A stretch of DNA of 64,000 nt from Devosia geojensis (GTDB lineage: Bacteria > Pseudomonadota > Alphaproteobacteria > Rhizobiales > Devosiaceae), in contig NZ_JZEX01000119.1 of assembly GCF_000969415.1 (NCBI RefSeq), positions 89,047-153,046 on the forward strand. The letters run 5' to 3'. The number at the start of each line of letters is the position of its first letter. Positions within the stretch are counted from its first letter, which is position 1. The notes beneath the pieces were generated by a model, which was given only the letters and a program-made list of their open reading frames with translations, ran no database searches and was not told where the DNA came from. The position numbers were made by a program, and so were the translations under genes. This document shows positions 35,873-45,382 of the stretch, piece by piece.

Positions 35873-36805
35873 TCACCACAGCGACGTCGAAGAGACCTTC
35901 CGGCTGATCCGGTTGGCCGTGTAGACGAGAACGAAGGCGATGACCGCGTTGAAGAGCCCGGCGGCCGTGGCGAGGTCGTACTGGGTGCCCTGCAGGCCGG
36001 TGCGGTAGATGAAGGTCGAGACGACATCGGCCGTCTGGTAGGTCGAGGGCCGGTAGAGAAGGATGATGTATTCGAACCCGACCTCGACCAGGTTGCCGAT
36101 GCGGATGATCAGCATGATGATGATCGTGGGCAGAATGCAGGGCAGCGTGATGCGCCAGACCATCTGCCAGCGCGAGGCGCCGTCGACCCGGGCGGACTCG
36201 TAGAGCGTCGGGCTCACCCCAGCGATGGCGGCGAGATAGACGATCGACTCGAAGCCGGCTTCCTTCCAGATGCTCGAGCCGATGAACACCGGCCGGAACC
36301 ACTCCGGCTGGGTGAGGAAGTAGATCGGCGCGATGCCGAACCAGCCGAGCGCCGTGTTGACGATGCCCGTCGAGGGCGAGAGGAAGTTGATGACGATGCC
36401 GGCGACGATCACCACGGAGATGAAGTGCGGCAGGTAAACGATAGTCTGCGCCCAGCGCCTGGCGAGCGCGTTCTGCACCTCGTTGAACATCAGCGCCAGG
36501 ATGATGGGTACCGGGAAGGCGAAGACCAGCCCCAGGAAGCTGATGGTGATGGTGTTCCAGAACGAGCGGATGAAGAGCTCGTTGGCGAAGAGCTCCTGGA
36601 AGTGGGCGAGGCCGACCCAGGGACTCGCCTCGATGCCGCGGAAGATCGAGAAATCCTTGAAGGCGATCTGCAGCCCGTGCATGGGCTTGTAAAGGAAGAC
36701 GAGGAACCAGATGATCATCGGAGCAACGAGCAGATAGAGCTGCCAATCGCGCCGCAGATCCTCCCCGAGGGTGCGCATATAATGTGAGAGCCTGACCTGC
36801 ATCAT
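35873..36805 (-). CDS. ABC transporter permease (AlgM1/LplB type)
   Basis: A 310-residue permease. It begins MMQVRLSHYM; the second ATG (36802) is better placed behind GAGGGGG. The cytoplasmic start (LRRDWQLYLLVAPMIIWFLVFLYKPMHG) and the loop YESARVDGASRWQMVWRI are hallmarks of the LplB/YteP/AlgM1 group that partners large AlgQ/LplA binding proteins. It follows the ATPase gene by 7 bases and precedes the second permease by 10. Confidence 0.9.
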   Translation of the reverse strand: MMQVRLSHYMRTLGEDLRRDWQLYLLVAPMIIWFLVFLYKPMHGLQIAFKDFSIFRGIEASPWVGLAHFQELFANELFIRSFWNTITISFLGLVFAFPVPIILALMFNEVQNALARRWAQTIVYLPHFISVVIVAGIVINFLSPSTGIVNTALGWFGIAPIYFLTQPEWFRPVFIGSSIWKEAGFESIVYLAAIAGVSPTLYESARVDGASRWQMVWRITLPCILPTIIIMLIIRIGNLVEVGFEYIILLYRPSTYQTADVVSTFIYRTGLQGTQYDLATAAGLFNAVIAFVLVYTANRISRKVSSTSLW

Positions 36806-36812
36806 CGCCCCC

Positions 36813-37922
36813 TCAGCCGCGAGTCTTGAGGGTCTTGCCCGTTTCGGCATCGAAGACGTGCATGCGCGCGACATCGATGCCGAGCCGTTCGACGGACCAC
36901 AACTCGGCGGTATCGAGAGGCGTCTCCGCCTTGGCGATGAAGGCCTGTCCGTTGACCCGGCCATGCAGCAGCGCCTCGGCGCCCAGGGGCTCGACCAGGT
37001 CGATGGAACAGTCGATTGTGGGCGCTTCGCCAGCATGGACGGTCATCGCCTCGGGACGGATGCCGAGCTTGACCACCTGGCCCTCTCGGGCGTTGGCGGC
37101 GAAGGCCTCCGGCAACGGCAGGGACTGGTTCGACCCACCATCGTCGGAGGCGATGACGCCGTGGAGAACGCCATCGACGTTCATGACCATCGCGTCGACG
37201 AGGTTCATGGGCGGAGAGCCGATGAAGCTGGCGACGAACGTGTTGGCCGGCTCGAGGAACACTTCCATCGGCGAGCCCACCTGCTCGATGTGGCCGTTGC
37301 TCATGATGACGATGCGGTCGGCGAGCGTCATCGCCTCGACCTGGTCATGCGTCACATAGATGCTGGTGGCTTCCATGCGCCGGTGCAGCCGCTTGATCTC
37401 AGCGCGCATGTAGGTGCGCAGCTTGGCATCGAGGTTGGAGAGCGGCTCGTCGAACAGGAAAACCTTAGGCTTCCTGACGATGGCGCGCCCCATGGCGACG
37501 CGCTGGCGCTGGCCGCCGGAGAGATCGGCAGGCTTGCGCTTCAGATATTCGGTCAAACCCAGGATCTGCGCGGCCTCGGTCACGGCCTTGTCGACGACTT
37601 CCCGCCGCTCGCGGCGCACGCGCAGGCCGAAGGCGATGTTCTCGGCGACATCGAGGTGCGGGTAGAGGGCGTAGTTCTGGAAGACCATGGCCACGTCCCG
37701 ATCCTTGGGCGCGACCTTGTTGACCTCCCTCCCGCCAATCGAGATCGTACCGTCCGAGATGTCCTCGAGCCCGGCGACCATCCTCAGCGTCGTCGACTTG
37801 CCGCATCCCGACGGGCCGACCAGCACAACGAACTCCTTGGGCTCGATGGCCAGATTAATCCCGTGCACGACCTCAAGCGCGCCATAGCGCTTGACGACGT
37901 CGGAAATGACGACTGCTGACAT
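36813..37922 (-). CDS. Sugar ABC transporter ATP-binding protein (UgpC/AlgS type)
   Basis: A 369-residue ATPase with Walker A GPSGCGKS (36-43), Q-loop VFQNYALYPH, signature LSGGQRQR, Walker B VFLFDEP and H-loop YVTHDQ. The C-terminal TOBE domain (VKLGIRPEAM onward) is complete. It is the first transporter gene after the GntR regulator and energises the AlgM1/AlgM2-type permeases. Gene order ATPase-permease-permease-binding protein matches the Sphingomonas algSMMQ layout. Confidence 0.92.
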   Translation of the reverse strand: MSAVVISDVVKRYGALEVVHGINLAIEPKEFVVLVGPSGCGKSTTLRMVAGLEDISDGTISIGGREVNKVAPKDRDVAMVFQNYALYPHLDVAENIAFGLRVRRERREVVDKAVTEAAQILGLTEYLKRKPADLSGGQRQRVAMGRAIVRKPKVFLFDEPLSNLDAKLRTYMRAEIKRLHRRMEATSIYVTHDQVEAMTLADRIVIMSNGHIEQVGSPMEVFLEPANTFVASFIGSPPMNLVDAMVMNVDGVLHGVIASDDGGSNQSLPLPEAFAANAREGQVVKLGIRPEAMTVHAGEAPTIDCSIDLVEPLGAEALLHGRVNGQAFIAKAETPLDTAELWSVERLGIDVARMHVFDAETGKTLKTRG

Positions 37923-37949
37923 GCGTTCTCCTCCCCACGCACCAGCCCG

Positions 37950-38741
37950 TCAGGCGACGGAACTGGGTGCGCCTCGCGGGCTTCTCTTCTTGGGTGCCCG
38001 CGTATTGATCTGTTCGATGTAGGCCCAGAGCTTCGGGTTGCGCGAAAGCTCGGTGAGCTTGGATTCGATCGAGCCGAGATGCTTGACCACCGCCTCCCTG
38101 GCGGCGGCCGGATCGCCCGACTCGATGGCGGCGACGATGGCCTCGTGCTCCTCGATGACCTGCTCGGTGCGGCGCACGGCGAAGACGCGCTTGAGGTGCC
38201 GCATACGGTCCATCTCGCCCTTGGCCTGATTGACCACCCCCCAGGCGCCGGGCAACCGCGCGGCGGCGAAGATGGTGCGATGGAACTCCTCGTCGAGGAG
38301 GAAGAAGTCCGGATAATCTTCCTGCTCGGCAGCCGCTTTCTGGCGCACGATGCAACTGCGCAGGCGGGCCACGTCCTCGAGGCTGTGGCGGGAGGCGGCC
38401 TCCATCGCCGCCCCCTCCTCCAACTTGAAGCGGATGAAGCAGGCTTCCATGTAGCGCTGGATCTCGATGGTGGTGACGTAAGTGCCCCCCTGGGGCACGA
38501 CGGTCACGAACCCGTCCTCGGCCAGCCGGATGATCGCCTCGCGCACGGGCGTCTTGCTGACCTGAAGGATGGCGGCGATCTCCTTTTCGGAGATGGCACG
38601 CCCCGGCAGCAGCCGCACCTCGACGATGAGCTGGCGCAGCAGCGCGTAAATGCGATTGGTCATGTTTCCCTCGCGCCCGAGCGCCTCGGGCGAGATCAGC
38701 TCGGAGAGCGGCAGTGAGGGAAAATCGACCATTTCTGACAT
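37950..38741 (-). CDS. GntR-family regulator with FCD domain (uronate-glycan operon)
   Basis: A 263-residue FCD-type GntR regulator. The winged helix (IYALLRQLIVEVRLLPG, then ISEKEIAAILQVSKTPVREAI) covers about residues 30-95; FCD ligand residues appear as DEEFH, EEHEAIVAAI and KHLG. Two starts are possible: ATG 38741, which overlaps an operator and has no ribosome site, and ATG 38663 with a good GAGGG site (237 residues). It is the first gene of the run ending at 26365 and is preceded by three regularly spaced palindromic sites, implying autoregulation and control of the whole operon by a sugar-acid signal. Confidence 0.88.
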   Translation of the reverse strand: MSEMVDFPSLPLSELISPEALGREGNMTNRIYALLRQLIVEVRLLPGRAISEKEIAAILQVSKTPVREAIIRLAEDGFVTVVPQGGTYVTTIEIQRYMEACFIRFKLEEGAAMEAASRHSLEDVARLRSCIVRQKAAAEQEDYPDFFLLDEEFHRTIFAAARLPGAWGVVNQAKGEMDRMRHLKRVFAVRRTEQVIEEHEAIVAAIESGDPAAAREAVVKHLGSIESKLTELSRNPKLWAYIEQINTRAPKKRSPRGAPSSVA

Positions 38742-38785
38742 ATCAAACCCATAACTGAGATATCAGTTTTGCATCTGGTATGTCA
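38736..38785. promoter_or_regulatory. Triple operator array with exact 20-bp periodicity
   Basis: Three near-palindromic decamers occur at 38736 (TGACATATCA), 38756 (TGAGATATCA) and 38776 (TGGTATGTCA, reverse TGACATACCA). Their centres are exactly 20 bp apart, about two helical turns, so all face the same side of the DNA. The array lies over the upstream region and first possible start codon of the GntR gene. GntR/FCD dimers commonly bind such TGATATATCA-like sites. Confidence 0.65.
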
Positions 38786-38902
38786 TTGACCGCAAGGCTG
38801 TCAAGGGTGGATGGAGACAAACCGCCCCCTGGCGCGCACGGGTGTCGTGCGGCGCAATCATTGCGGTGTTAAGGAGATGGCCAGATGGGGTCGGGGCGCC
38901 GG

Positions 38903-40483
38903 CTAGTACGCCAGCGCCACGCCGTCCTTTCGCGGATCGGAGCCGGCGTGCAGCACACCCGCGACCGGCATGATCGCCTGACCGCCGCCCCAGGCCATGT
39001 TGGCCATGCGCACCGGGTGCCCGCGCTCGAGAAGACCGGCGAGAGTGGCGCCCGGCAGCGAGCGCTCGGCCTCGAAACCTGCGGGCGTGCGCAGGCCCCG
39101 ACCCAGCGTCAGGGCCTGCTGAACGTCCATGCCGAAATCGACGATGTTCTGGAGCACCTGCACCTGGCCCACCGGTTGGTAGAAACCGTGCATGACGCCG
39201 AAGCTGAGATAGGGCGCGCCGTTCCGGGTGGCGAAGCCGGGAATGATGGTGTGCAGCGAGCGCTTGCGGGGGCCGACCTGGTTGGGGTGACCCTCGGCAA
39301 GGGTGAAGTTGCTGCCGCGGTTCTGGAACAGCACGCCGGTGCGCGGGCACGCGATGAACGAGCCGAAGGCGCCAGCAATGGAGTTGATGAAGGAACAGAA
39401 ATTGCCCTCGGAATCCGCCGTCGTCAGGTAGACGGTGTCGGCGGGCCCGATCGGCTCGGGCACCGGATCGGTCATCGCGCGCTTGAGGTCGATGCGGGCG
39501 CGCATGGCGTCCGCGTAGTCCTCCGACAGCATCCGCGCGGTCGGCACATCGGCGAAATCGGGATCAGCGACATAGGCGTCGCGGGCGGCGGCGGCGAGCC
39601 GGTAGGCCTCGATCTGCAGGTGGAAGCGCTCGGCACCGGCTGGATCGAGGCTGGAATGATCGAAGCCCTTGAGGATGTTGAGCATCATCGCGGCAGTGAC
39701 GCCCTGCCCGTTGGGCGGGATCTGGTAGACGTCGACGCCCCGGTAGTCGACCTTGACGGGATCGACGAAAGCCGGCTGCCAGTCGGTGAAATCGGCGACC
39801 TCGTGGCGGCCACCCAGTTCGTTGAGCGAGGCGACCATGTCGGTCGCTAGTGGCCCTCTGTAGAAGGCGTCCGCGCCATCGGCGGCGATCGTGCGGAGCG
39901 TGCGGGCGAGGAGCGGATAGCGCAGGAGCGTGCCGGTCGCGGGCGCCCTGCCCTCGATGAGGAACTGCTCGCGCGTTGCGGGGTGGCGCGCCAGCTTCTC
40001 GGCGAACATACGCCAGTCCCAGGCAATGCGCTCGGCGACGGGAAAGCCGTGCTCGGCCGCATCGATCGCCGGCTCCAGCATCTGCGCCAGCGAGCGCTTG
40101 CCGAAGCGGTCGAGCAGCATGTTCCATGTACGCACGGAACCTGGGACAGTAACCGAATGGACGCCGTCGACGGGAACGCTGGAAAACCCCTCTGCCTTCA
40201 GCCATTCGGCGGAAAGGCCTGCAGGCGCGTGCCCGGAGCCGTTGATGCCGTAGAGCTTGCGCTCGCTGGCGACCCAGACCAGGGCAAAGCAGTCGCCGCC
40301 GATGCCGGTGGAATGGGGCTCGATGACGCCCAGCAGGGCTGAAGCAGCGACGGCCGCGTCGACCGCATTGCCGCCGTTACGCAGGACATCGATGGCCGTG
40401 AGCGTCGCCTGCTGGTGCGACGTGGCGGCTGCACCACGCGTGCCGAGAGCTACCGATCGTCCGGGCAGATGAAAGTCTCGCAC
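38903..40483 (-). CDS. Gamma-glutamyltransferase-family protein
   Basis: A 526-residue Ntn-hydrolase of the GGT family, normally a proprotein that self-cleaves before a catalytic Thr. T350 in PADTVYLTTADSEGN aligns with that Thr (family pattern TTHxSVVDxxGN), with the His of the motif replaced. The substrate-binding block FLSFG-like YLSFGVMHGFYQ and N-terminal GGNAVDAAVAA are conserved. No signal peptide is present, unlike the periplasmic GGT of enterobacteria, so it may be a cytoplasmic amide hydrolase or transferase. It is downstream of the SBF-family transporter gene by 26 bases, probably co-transcribed. Confidence 0.86.
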   Translation of the reverse strand: MRDFHLPGRSVALGTRGAAATSHQQATLTAIDVLRNGGNAVDAAVAASALLGVIEPHSTGIGGDCFALVWVASERKLYGINGSGHAPAGLSAEWLKAEGFSSVPVDGVHSVTVPGSVRTWNMLLDRFGKRSLAQMLEPAIDAAEHGFPVAERIAWDWRMFAEKLARHPATREQFLIEGRAPATGTLLRYPLLARTLRTIAADGADAFYRGPLATDMVASLNELGGRHEVADFTDWQPAFVDPVKVDYRGVDVYQIPPNGQGVTAAMMLNILKGFDHSSLDPAGAERFHLQIEAYRLAAAARDAYVADPDFADVPTARMLSEDYADAMRARIDLKRAMTDPVPEPIGPADTVYLTTADSEGNFCSFINSIAGAFGSFIACPRTGVLFQNRGSNFTLAEGHPNQVGPRKRSLHTIIPGFATRNGAPYLSFGVMHGFYQPVGQVQVLQNIVDFGMDVQQALTLGRGLRTPAGFEAERSLPGATLAGLLERGHPVRMANMAWGGGQAIMPVAGVLHAGSDPRKDGVALAY

Positions 40484-40509
40484 TGAAGAACCCCTCTTTG
40501 TTCAGGCAA

Positions 40510-41532
40510 CTAGGCAGACTGCGGCGAAGTCGCCGCGGCTGCCGCGGCGCGGTCGCGCTCGTCGGCCCGGTGACCTTCGCGCTGGGCGATGATGGCGCAG
40601 ACGAAAAGCTGGATCTGATGAAAGAGCATCAGCGGCAGGATGATAAGGCTCACCGCCTGTCCGGCGAAGAGGATGTTGGCCATCGGCAGGCCGCTGGCGA
40701 GGCTTTTCTTTGAGCCGCAGAAGAACAGCACCATGCGATCGGCCCGATCGAGGTCCGCCGCCCGGCCCGCGAACCGGGCCGAGATCATGATGAACCCGAG
40801 CAGCGCGACGTTGGCCGCCATGACGATGATGAGACTGGCAAGGTTCACCTGCTGCCAGATACCGGCGACGACACCGGCGCTGAACGCTGAATAGACGATG
40901 ATGAGGATGGAGCCGCGATCGACGACCTGCGTCAGCCTGGGATGCCGCCCGATGAAGCCGCCCACCAGCGGCCGGGCGATCTGGCCGGCGATGAAGGGAA
41001 GCAGGATCTGGATGCCGATGTCGAAGATCGCATCGGCCGAGACGCCTTCGCCCGTCGCTTGCAGCAGCAGGGCGACGAGGGCCGGTGTGAGGAACACGCC
41101 AATCATGTTGGAGACCGATGCGGCGCAGACGGCGGCGGGCACATTGCCACGGGCGATAGAGGTAAAGGCGATCGACGACTGAACGGTCGAGGGCAAAACG
41201 GAAAGATAGATGATGCCGGTGACGAGTTCCGGCTGCAGCCAGGGCGAGAGGAGCGTCGCGATCAGCAGGCCGAGGAGAGGAAAGGCGAGATAGGTGAAAC
41301 CGAAGACCAGCGTCTGCAGGCGCCAGTTGGCCATGCCGGCGAGGACGGCCGACGTGTTGAGTTTGGCGCCGTAGAGGAAGAACAAGAGCGCAACGGCGTA
41401 GAAGGCGACGTGGGACACGACCTCCGCGCCGACGCCCCGGGCCGGGAAGACGGTTGCCAGAACGACCGTGCCGACCAGCAGCACCAGGTAGAAATCGAAA
41501 CCAATACGCCTGAGGCGCGCGCCGAGGGACAT
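40510..41532 (-). CDS. Bile acid:sodium symporter (SBF/BASS) family transporter
   Basis: A 340-residue membrane protein with about nine or ten hydrophobic segments. The block LSVLPSTVQSSIAFTSIARGN (about 112-132) is the hallmark of the SBF-like subgroup (YfeH type), and FFCGSKKSLASGLP lies in the second inverted half. A charged and alanine-rich tail follows the last helix. It likely carries an organic acid with sodium. It is divergent from a LysR gene and followed by the GGT-family gene, so the pair may handle a glutamyl-amide or organic acid. Confidence 0.86.
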   Translation of the reverse strand: MSLGARLRRIGFDFYLVLLVGTVVLATVFPARGVGAEVVSHVAFYAVALLFFLYGAKLNTSAVLAGMANWRLQTLVFGFTYLAFPLLGLLIATLLSPWLQPELVTGIIYLSVLPSTVQSSIAFTSIARGNVPAAVCAASVSNMIGVFLTPALVALLLQATGEGVSADAIFDIGIQILLPFIAGQIARPLVGGFIGRHPRLTQVVDRGSILIIVYSAFSAGVVAGIWQQVNLASLIIVMAANVALLGFIMISARFAGRAADLDRADRMVLFFCGSKKSLASGLPMANILFAGQAVSLIILPLMLFHQIQLFVCAIIAQREGHRADERDRAAAAAATSPQSA

Positions 41533-41555
41533 GCTGAAGCCTGCTCGTGGTAGGG

Positions 41556-41575
41556 CTTTCCGGCGTATCGGAAAG
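41556..41575. promoter_or_regulatory. Perfect 7-bp dyad between SBF transporter and LysR genes
   Basis: CTTTCCG and CGGAAAG are perfect complements with a 6-base spacer (GCGTAT). The 20-bp dyad lies in the 78-base gap between the divergent transporter (start 41532) and LysR gene (start 41611 or 41635), as expected for a LysR-type binding site. Confidence 0.55.
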
Positions 41576-41610
41576 GGGCCATAGTCGAAAGACCGACAGC
41601 CCCTATATCG

Positions 41611-42534
41611 ATGATCACGATCCGCGATCAGGCAATGAACGACTTGACCCCGCCCATATCCCCCGACATCTCGCCGACGCTGCTGCGCTCGTTCCTGGCG
41701 GTCGCCAAGACGAAGAGCTTCACGGAAGCCGCCCGCAAGCTGGGCCTACGCCAGTCGACCGTCAGCCAGCATGTGCAGAAGCTCGAGCAATCCGTCGGAG
41801 GACGGCTTTTCCTACGCGACACGCATGCGGTGACGCTGACGGCCGACGGCGACGCGATGTGCGATCTTGCCCAGACGGTGCTGGAGGCCAACGATCGCAT
41901 GGCGCGGTATTTCTTCGGCAGCGCCCGACGCGAGAAGCTGCGCCTCGGCATCTCCGAGGATTTCGCCATGTCGCAGCTGGCCGAGGTGCTGACGACGTTC
42001 CGCGTCGCCCATCCGATGGTGGACCTGGAGCTGACGGTCGGCCTCTCAAGCGCGCTCTACCAGAGCTACGATGCGGGAGAGGTCGACGTCATCTTCGCCA
42101 AGCGCCGCTCCGGCGACAGCCGTGGCGAGGTCGCCTGGCGCGAGCAACTGGCCTGGATCGCCCGGCCGGGATTTCGCGTCGATCCGGATGCGCCGGTGCC
42201 GCTGGTCGCCTACGCCCCGCCCTCGATCACCCGTTCGATGGCGGTCTCGGCTCTGGAAGAGGCGCGCCGCCCCTGGCGGATGGCGTGTTCGAGCGGGAGC
42301 CTCAACGGCCTGCGCGCAGCCACGATGGCGGGCCTCGGCGTCGCCGCGCATTCAGCCCGGCTCATTCCTGAGGGGTTGGTGCGGTTGGACGACGCGAGCA
42401 ACCTGCCCGAACTCGGAGAGGTCGAATTCGTCGCCATCGGCCCCGGACGCCATCATACCACTGCCAACGCGCTGATCGCCGCGCTGGTCAGCACCACCCA
42501 ACTCCCTTCCGCCCAGCCGGCAAAAGCGCAATAG
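41611..42534 (+). CDS. LysR-family transcriptional regulator
   Basis: A 307-residue LysR regulator (299 if translation starts at ATG 41635; neither start has a clear ribosome site). The winged helix is at residues about 24-83 (LLRSFLAVAKTKSFTEAARK then STVSQHVQKLEQSVGGRLF). The C-terminal substrate-binding domain (KLRLGISEDFA onward) is complete. It is divergent from the SBF transporter/GGT pair and probably activates it. The ligand is unknown. Confidence 0.9.
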   Translation: MITIRDQAMNDLTPPISPDISPTLLRSFLAVAKTKSFTEAARKLGLRQSTVSQHVQKLEQSVGGRLFLRDTHAVTLTADGDAMCDLAQTVLEANDRMARYFFGSARREKLRLGISEDFAMSQLAEVLTTFRVAHPMVDLELTVGLSSALYQSYDAGEVDVIFAKRRSGDSRGEVAWREQLAWIARPGFRVDPDAPVPLVAYAPPSITRSMAVSALEEARRPWRMACSSGSLNGLRAATMAGLGVAAHSARLIPEGLVRLDDASNLPELGEVEFVAIGPGRHHTTANALIAALVSTTQLPSAQPAKAQ

Positions 42535-42563
42535 CGACAGACACCAACTCTTCAGGTTTCCTC

Positions 42564-43157
42564 ATGCCCATGACCATCCGGCAGGCCCGGGACAGCGACC
42601 GCGCCGACCTCTTCCGCATCTGCCTGCTCACGGCCGACTCCGGCGCCGACGCGTCGGCACTCTATTCCGATCCGCACTACCCCGGTCTGGTGTGGTCCGT
42701 GCCCTACCTCGATTTCGCGCCCGAGCATGCGTTCGTCCTCGACGACGGCAACGAGGTGCTGGGCTATGTCGTCGGCGCGGGCGACACAGAAGCGTTCGAG
42801 GCGAGGCTCGAGAGCGCCTGGTGGCCCAAGCTCGCCGAGACATACTCGCGGGCGCAAGCCACCGCGAAGCTCGACGCCATGGTGCTCGAGCGCATCCGCA
42901 AGCCGCAGCCCTCGGATCCGGCGATCGTGCGGGATTATCCCGCCCACCTTCACATCAACCTGCTGCCCCCGGCCCAGTCGGGCGGCTGGGGCCGAAGGCT
43001 GATCGAGACGGAACTGGCCTCTCTCAAGGCGGCCGGCGCCCCGGCGGTGCACCTGGGGGTGAGCCTGCGCAACGAGCGCGCCATGGGGTTTTACCGGCAT
43101 GTCGGCTTCAGCGAGATCAGCCGGGGCTCAGCCGTCTGGTTCGGCAGGGATCTGTAG
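42564..43157 (+). CDS. GNAT-family N-acetyltransferase
   Basis: A 197-residue acetyltransferase. The acetyl-CoA loop QSGGWGRRLIETEL (QxxGxG type) is at about residues 135-148, preceded by the beta-4 strand HLHINLLPP and followed by NERAMGFYRHVGF. The overall pattern (long acidic insert VRDYPAHLHINLLP) resembles the bacterial GNATs related to the C-terminal domain of human O-GlcNAcase. It starts 29 bases after the LysR gene on the same strand. The substrate is unknown; proximity to an amino-sugar operon is only suggestive. Confidence 0.84.
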   Translation: MPMTIRQARDSDRADLFRICLLTADSGADASALYSDPHYPGLVWSVPYLDFAPEHAFVLDDGNEVLGYVVGAGDTEAFEARLESAWWPKLAETYSRAQATAKLDAMVLERIRKPQPSDPAIVRDYPAHLHINLLPPAQSGGWGRRLIETELASLKAAGAPAVHLGVSLRNERAMGFYRHVGFSEISRGSAVWFGRDL

Positions 43158-43208
43158 CGACCGGAGCGGATGCTCCGAGTCTCATTGGTCGCGCTTCCTG
43201 AGAACGCT

Positions 43209-44261
<1,053 letters not shown>

Positions 44262-44272
44262 GGCGTCCTCCC

Positions 44273-45382
44273 TCAGGAACCGAGAAGCGCGGCGAGGTCA
44301 CGCAGCAAGGCCGCATCGCGGCCGGCGCCCGCGGCATCGGAGAGCACCGGTGCACCGGTCGTGATCGAGGTCGCGAAGGCGTCGAGCTCTCGGGCGAAGG
44401 CGTTGGGTCCGGTGGTCTCCCAACGCTCCACCAGCACATCGTTGCCGGCGCCGCTGCGCGTCGTGGTCAGCACGCCAAGCTGGCTCTTCTTGTAGGGCGG
44501 CGGCAGGTCGATGCGCAGGCTTCCGCGATCGCCGTAGATCTCGACCCACTCCTGATATTCGGGGAAGTGCGTCAGCCAGTTCCATGAGATCGCCCAATCG
44601 GGACCATTCTCTATCCTGCCAACGATCTGCAGCTTGGGCGGTTCGCCGCGGACGGAGCCCGGCGCGTCCTGGTGCGCCGAGATGGCCTGCGTGACCGCAT
44701 CCGGGAAAAGAGCACGCAGCACTGCGGTCTGGTGGCAGACCGAGCCGTGCAACACGTTGCGGAAAAGCACCGGATCGATGCCGGCGAAATCCGAGACTGC
44801 GGCACTCACCTCGGTCTGGTTGTCCGTACGGGCGGCATCGAGAGCGTCAGCGGGCACGTCGGCGAAACGCTTGATCGGCAGGTCGTCGGTCTGTTTCTCG
44901 TCTGAGGGATGGAGCACGGTCATGCGCACCAGCCGCAGGGGGCCGATCTCTTCCATGCGCCGGCGTGCCTCGGCGATCGCGGGCTCGTACATCTTCATGT
45001 AGCCGACCTGCAGGACGAGGCCCTTCTCCCGCGCGAAGGCGGCGTCGCGCTCGGCGATCGCAGGATCGTAGCTGTAGGGCTTTTCGGCAAAGACGTGCTT
45101 GCCGGCGTCCAGCGCCTTGCGGGCAAGGCTCGAATGGGCGCCTGGAGTGCAGATCACCACGGCGTCGACCTCGGGATCGGCAATCACTTCGGCCGCATCC
45201 GTGCCGTGGGGCACCGACAGCTCGGCGCCGATTGTGGCGGCAAGGCCGGGCGAAAGATCGCAGACCCGAGTGACAACGAAACGCTCGCGCAGAGGGCCGA
45301 GGATATTGGGCAGGTGCACGCTCTGGGTGATGAGGCCGAGACCGATGATCCCGAGGCGCACTTTATTGGTTTTTTCAGTCAC
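44273..45382 (-). CDS. Gfo/Idh/MocA-family oxidoreductase
   Basis: A 369-residue NAD(P)-dependent sugar oxidoreductase. It starts with GTG at 45382, overlapping the permease stop by GTGA; the open frame upstream of it is a shadow of the permease gene. N-terminal Rossmann motif GIIGLGLITQSVHLPNI (10-26), the EKPYSYD motif (catalytic Lys, about residue 98-104) and QVGYMKMYEPA are present. The C-terminal domain is longer than usual at about 250 residues. It may oxidise a sugar, sugar phosphate or amino sugar delivered by the surrounding importer. Confidence 0.88.
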   Translation of the reverse strand: MTEKTNKVRLGIIGLGLITQSVHLPNILGPLRERFVVTRVCDLSPGLAATIGAELSVPHGTDAAEVIADPEVDAVVICTPGAHSSLARKALDAGKHVFAEKPYSYDPAIAERDAAFAREKGLVLQVGYMKMYEPAIAEARRRMEEIGPLRLVRMTVLHPSDEKQTDDLPIKRFADVPADALDAARTDNQTEVSAAVSDFAGIDPVLFRNVLHGSVCHQTAVLRALFPDAVTQAISAHQDAPGSVRGEPPKLQIVGRIENGPDWAISWNWLTHFPEYQEWVEIYGDRGSLRIDLPPPYKKSQLGVLTTTRSGAGNDVLVERWETTGPNAFARELDAFATSITTGAPVLSDAAGAGRDAALLRDLAALLGS

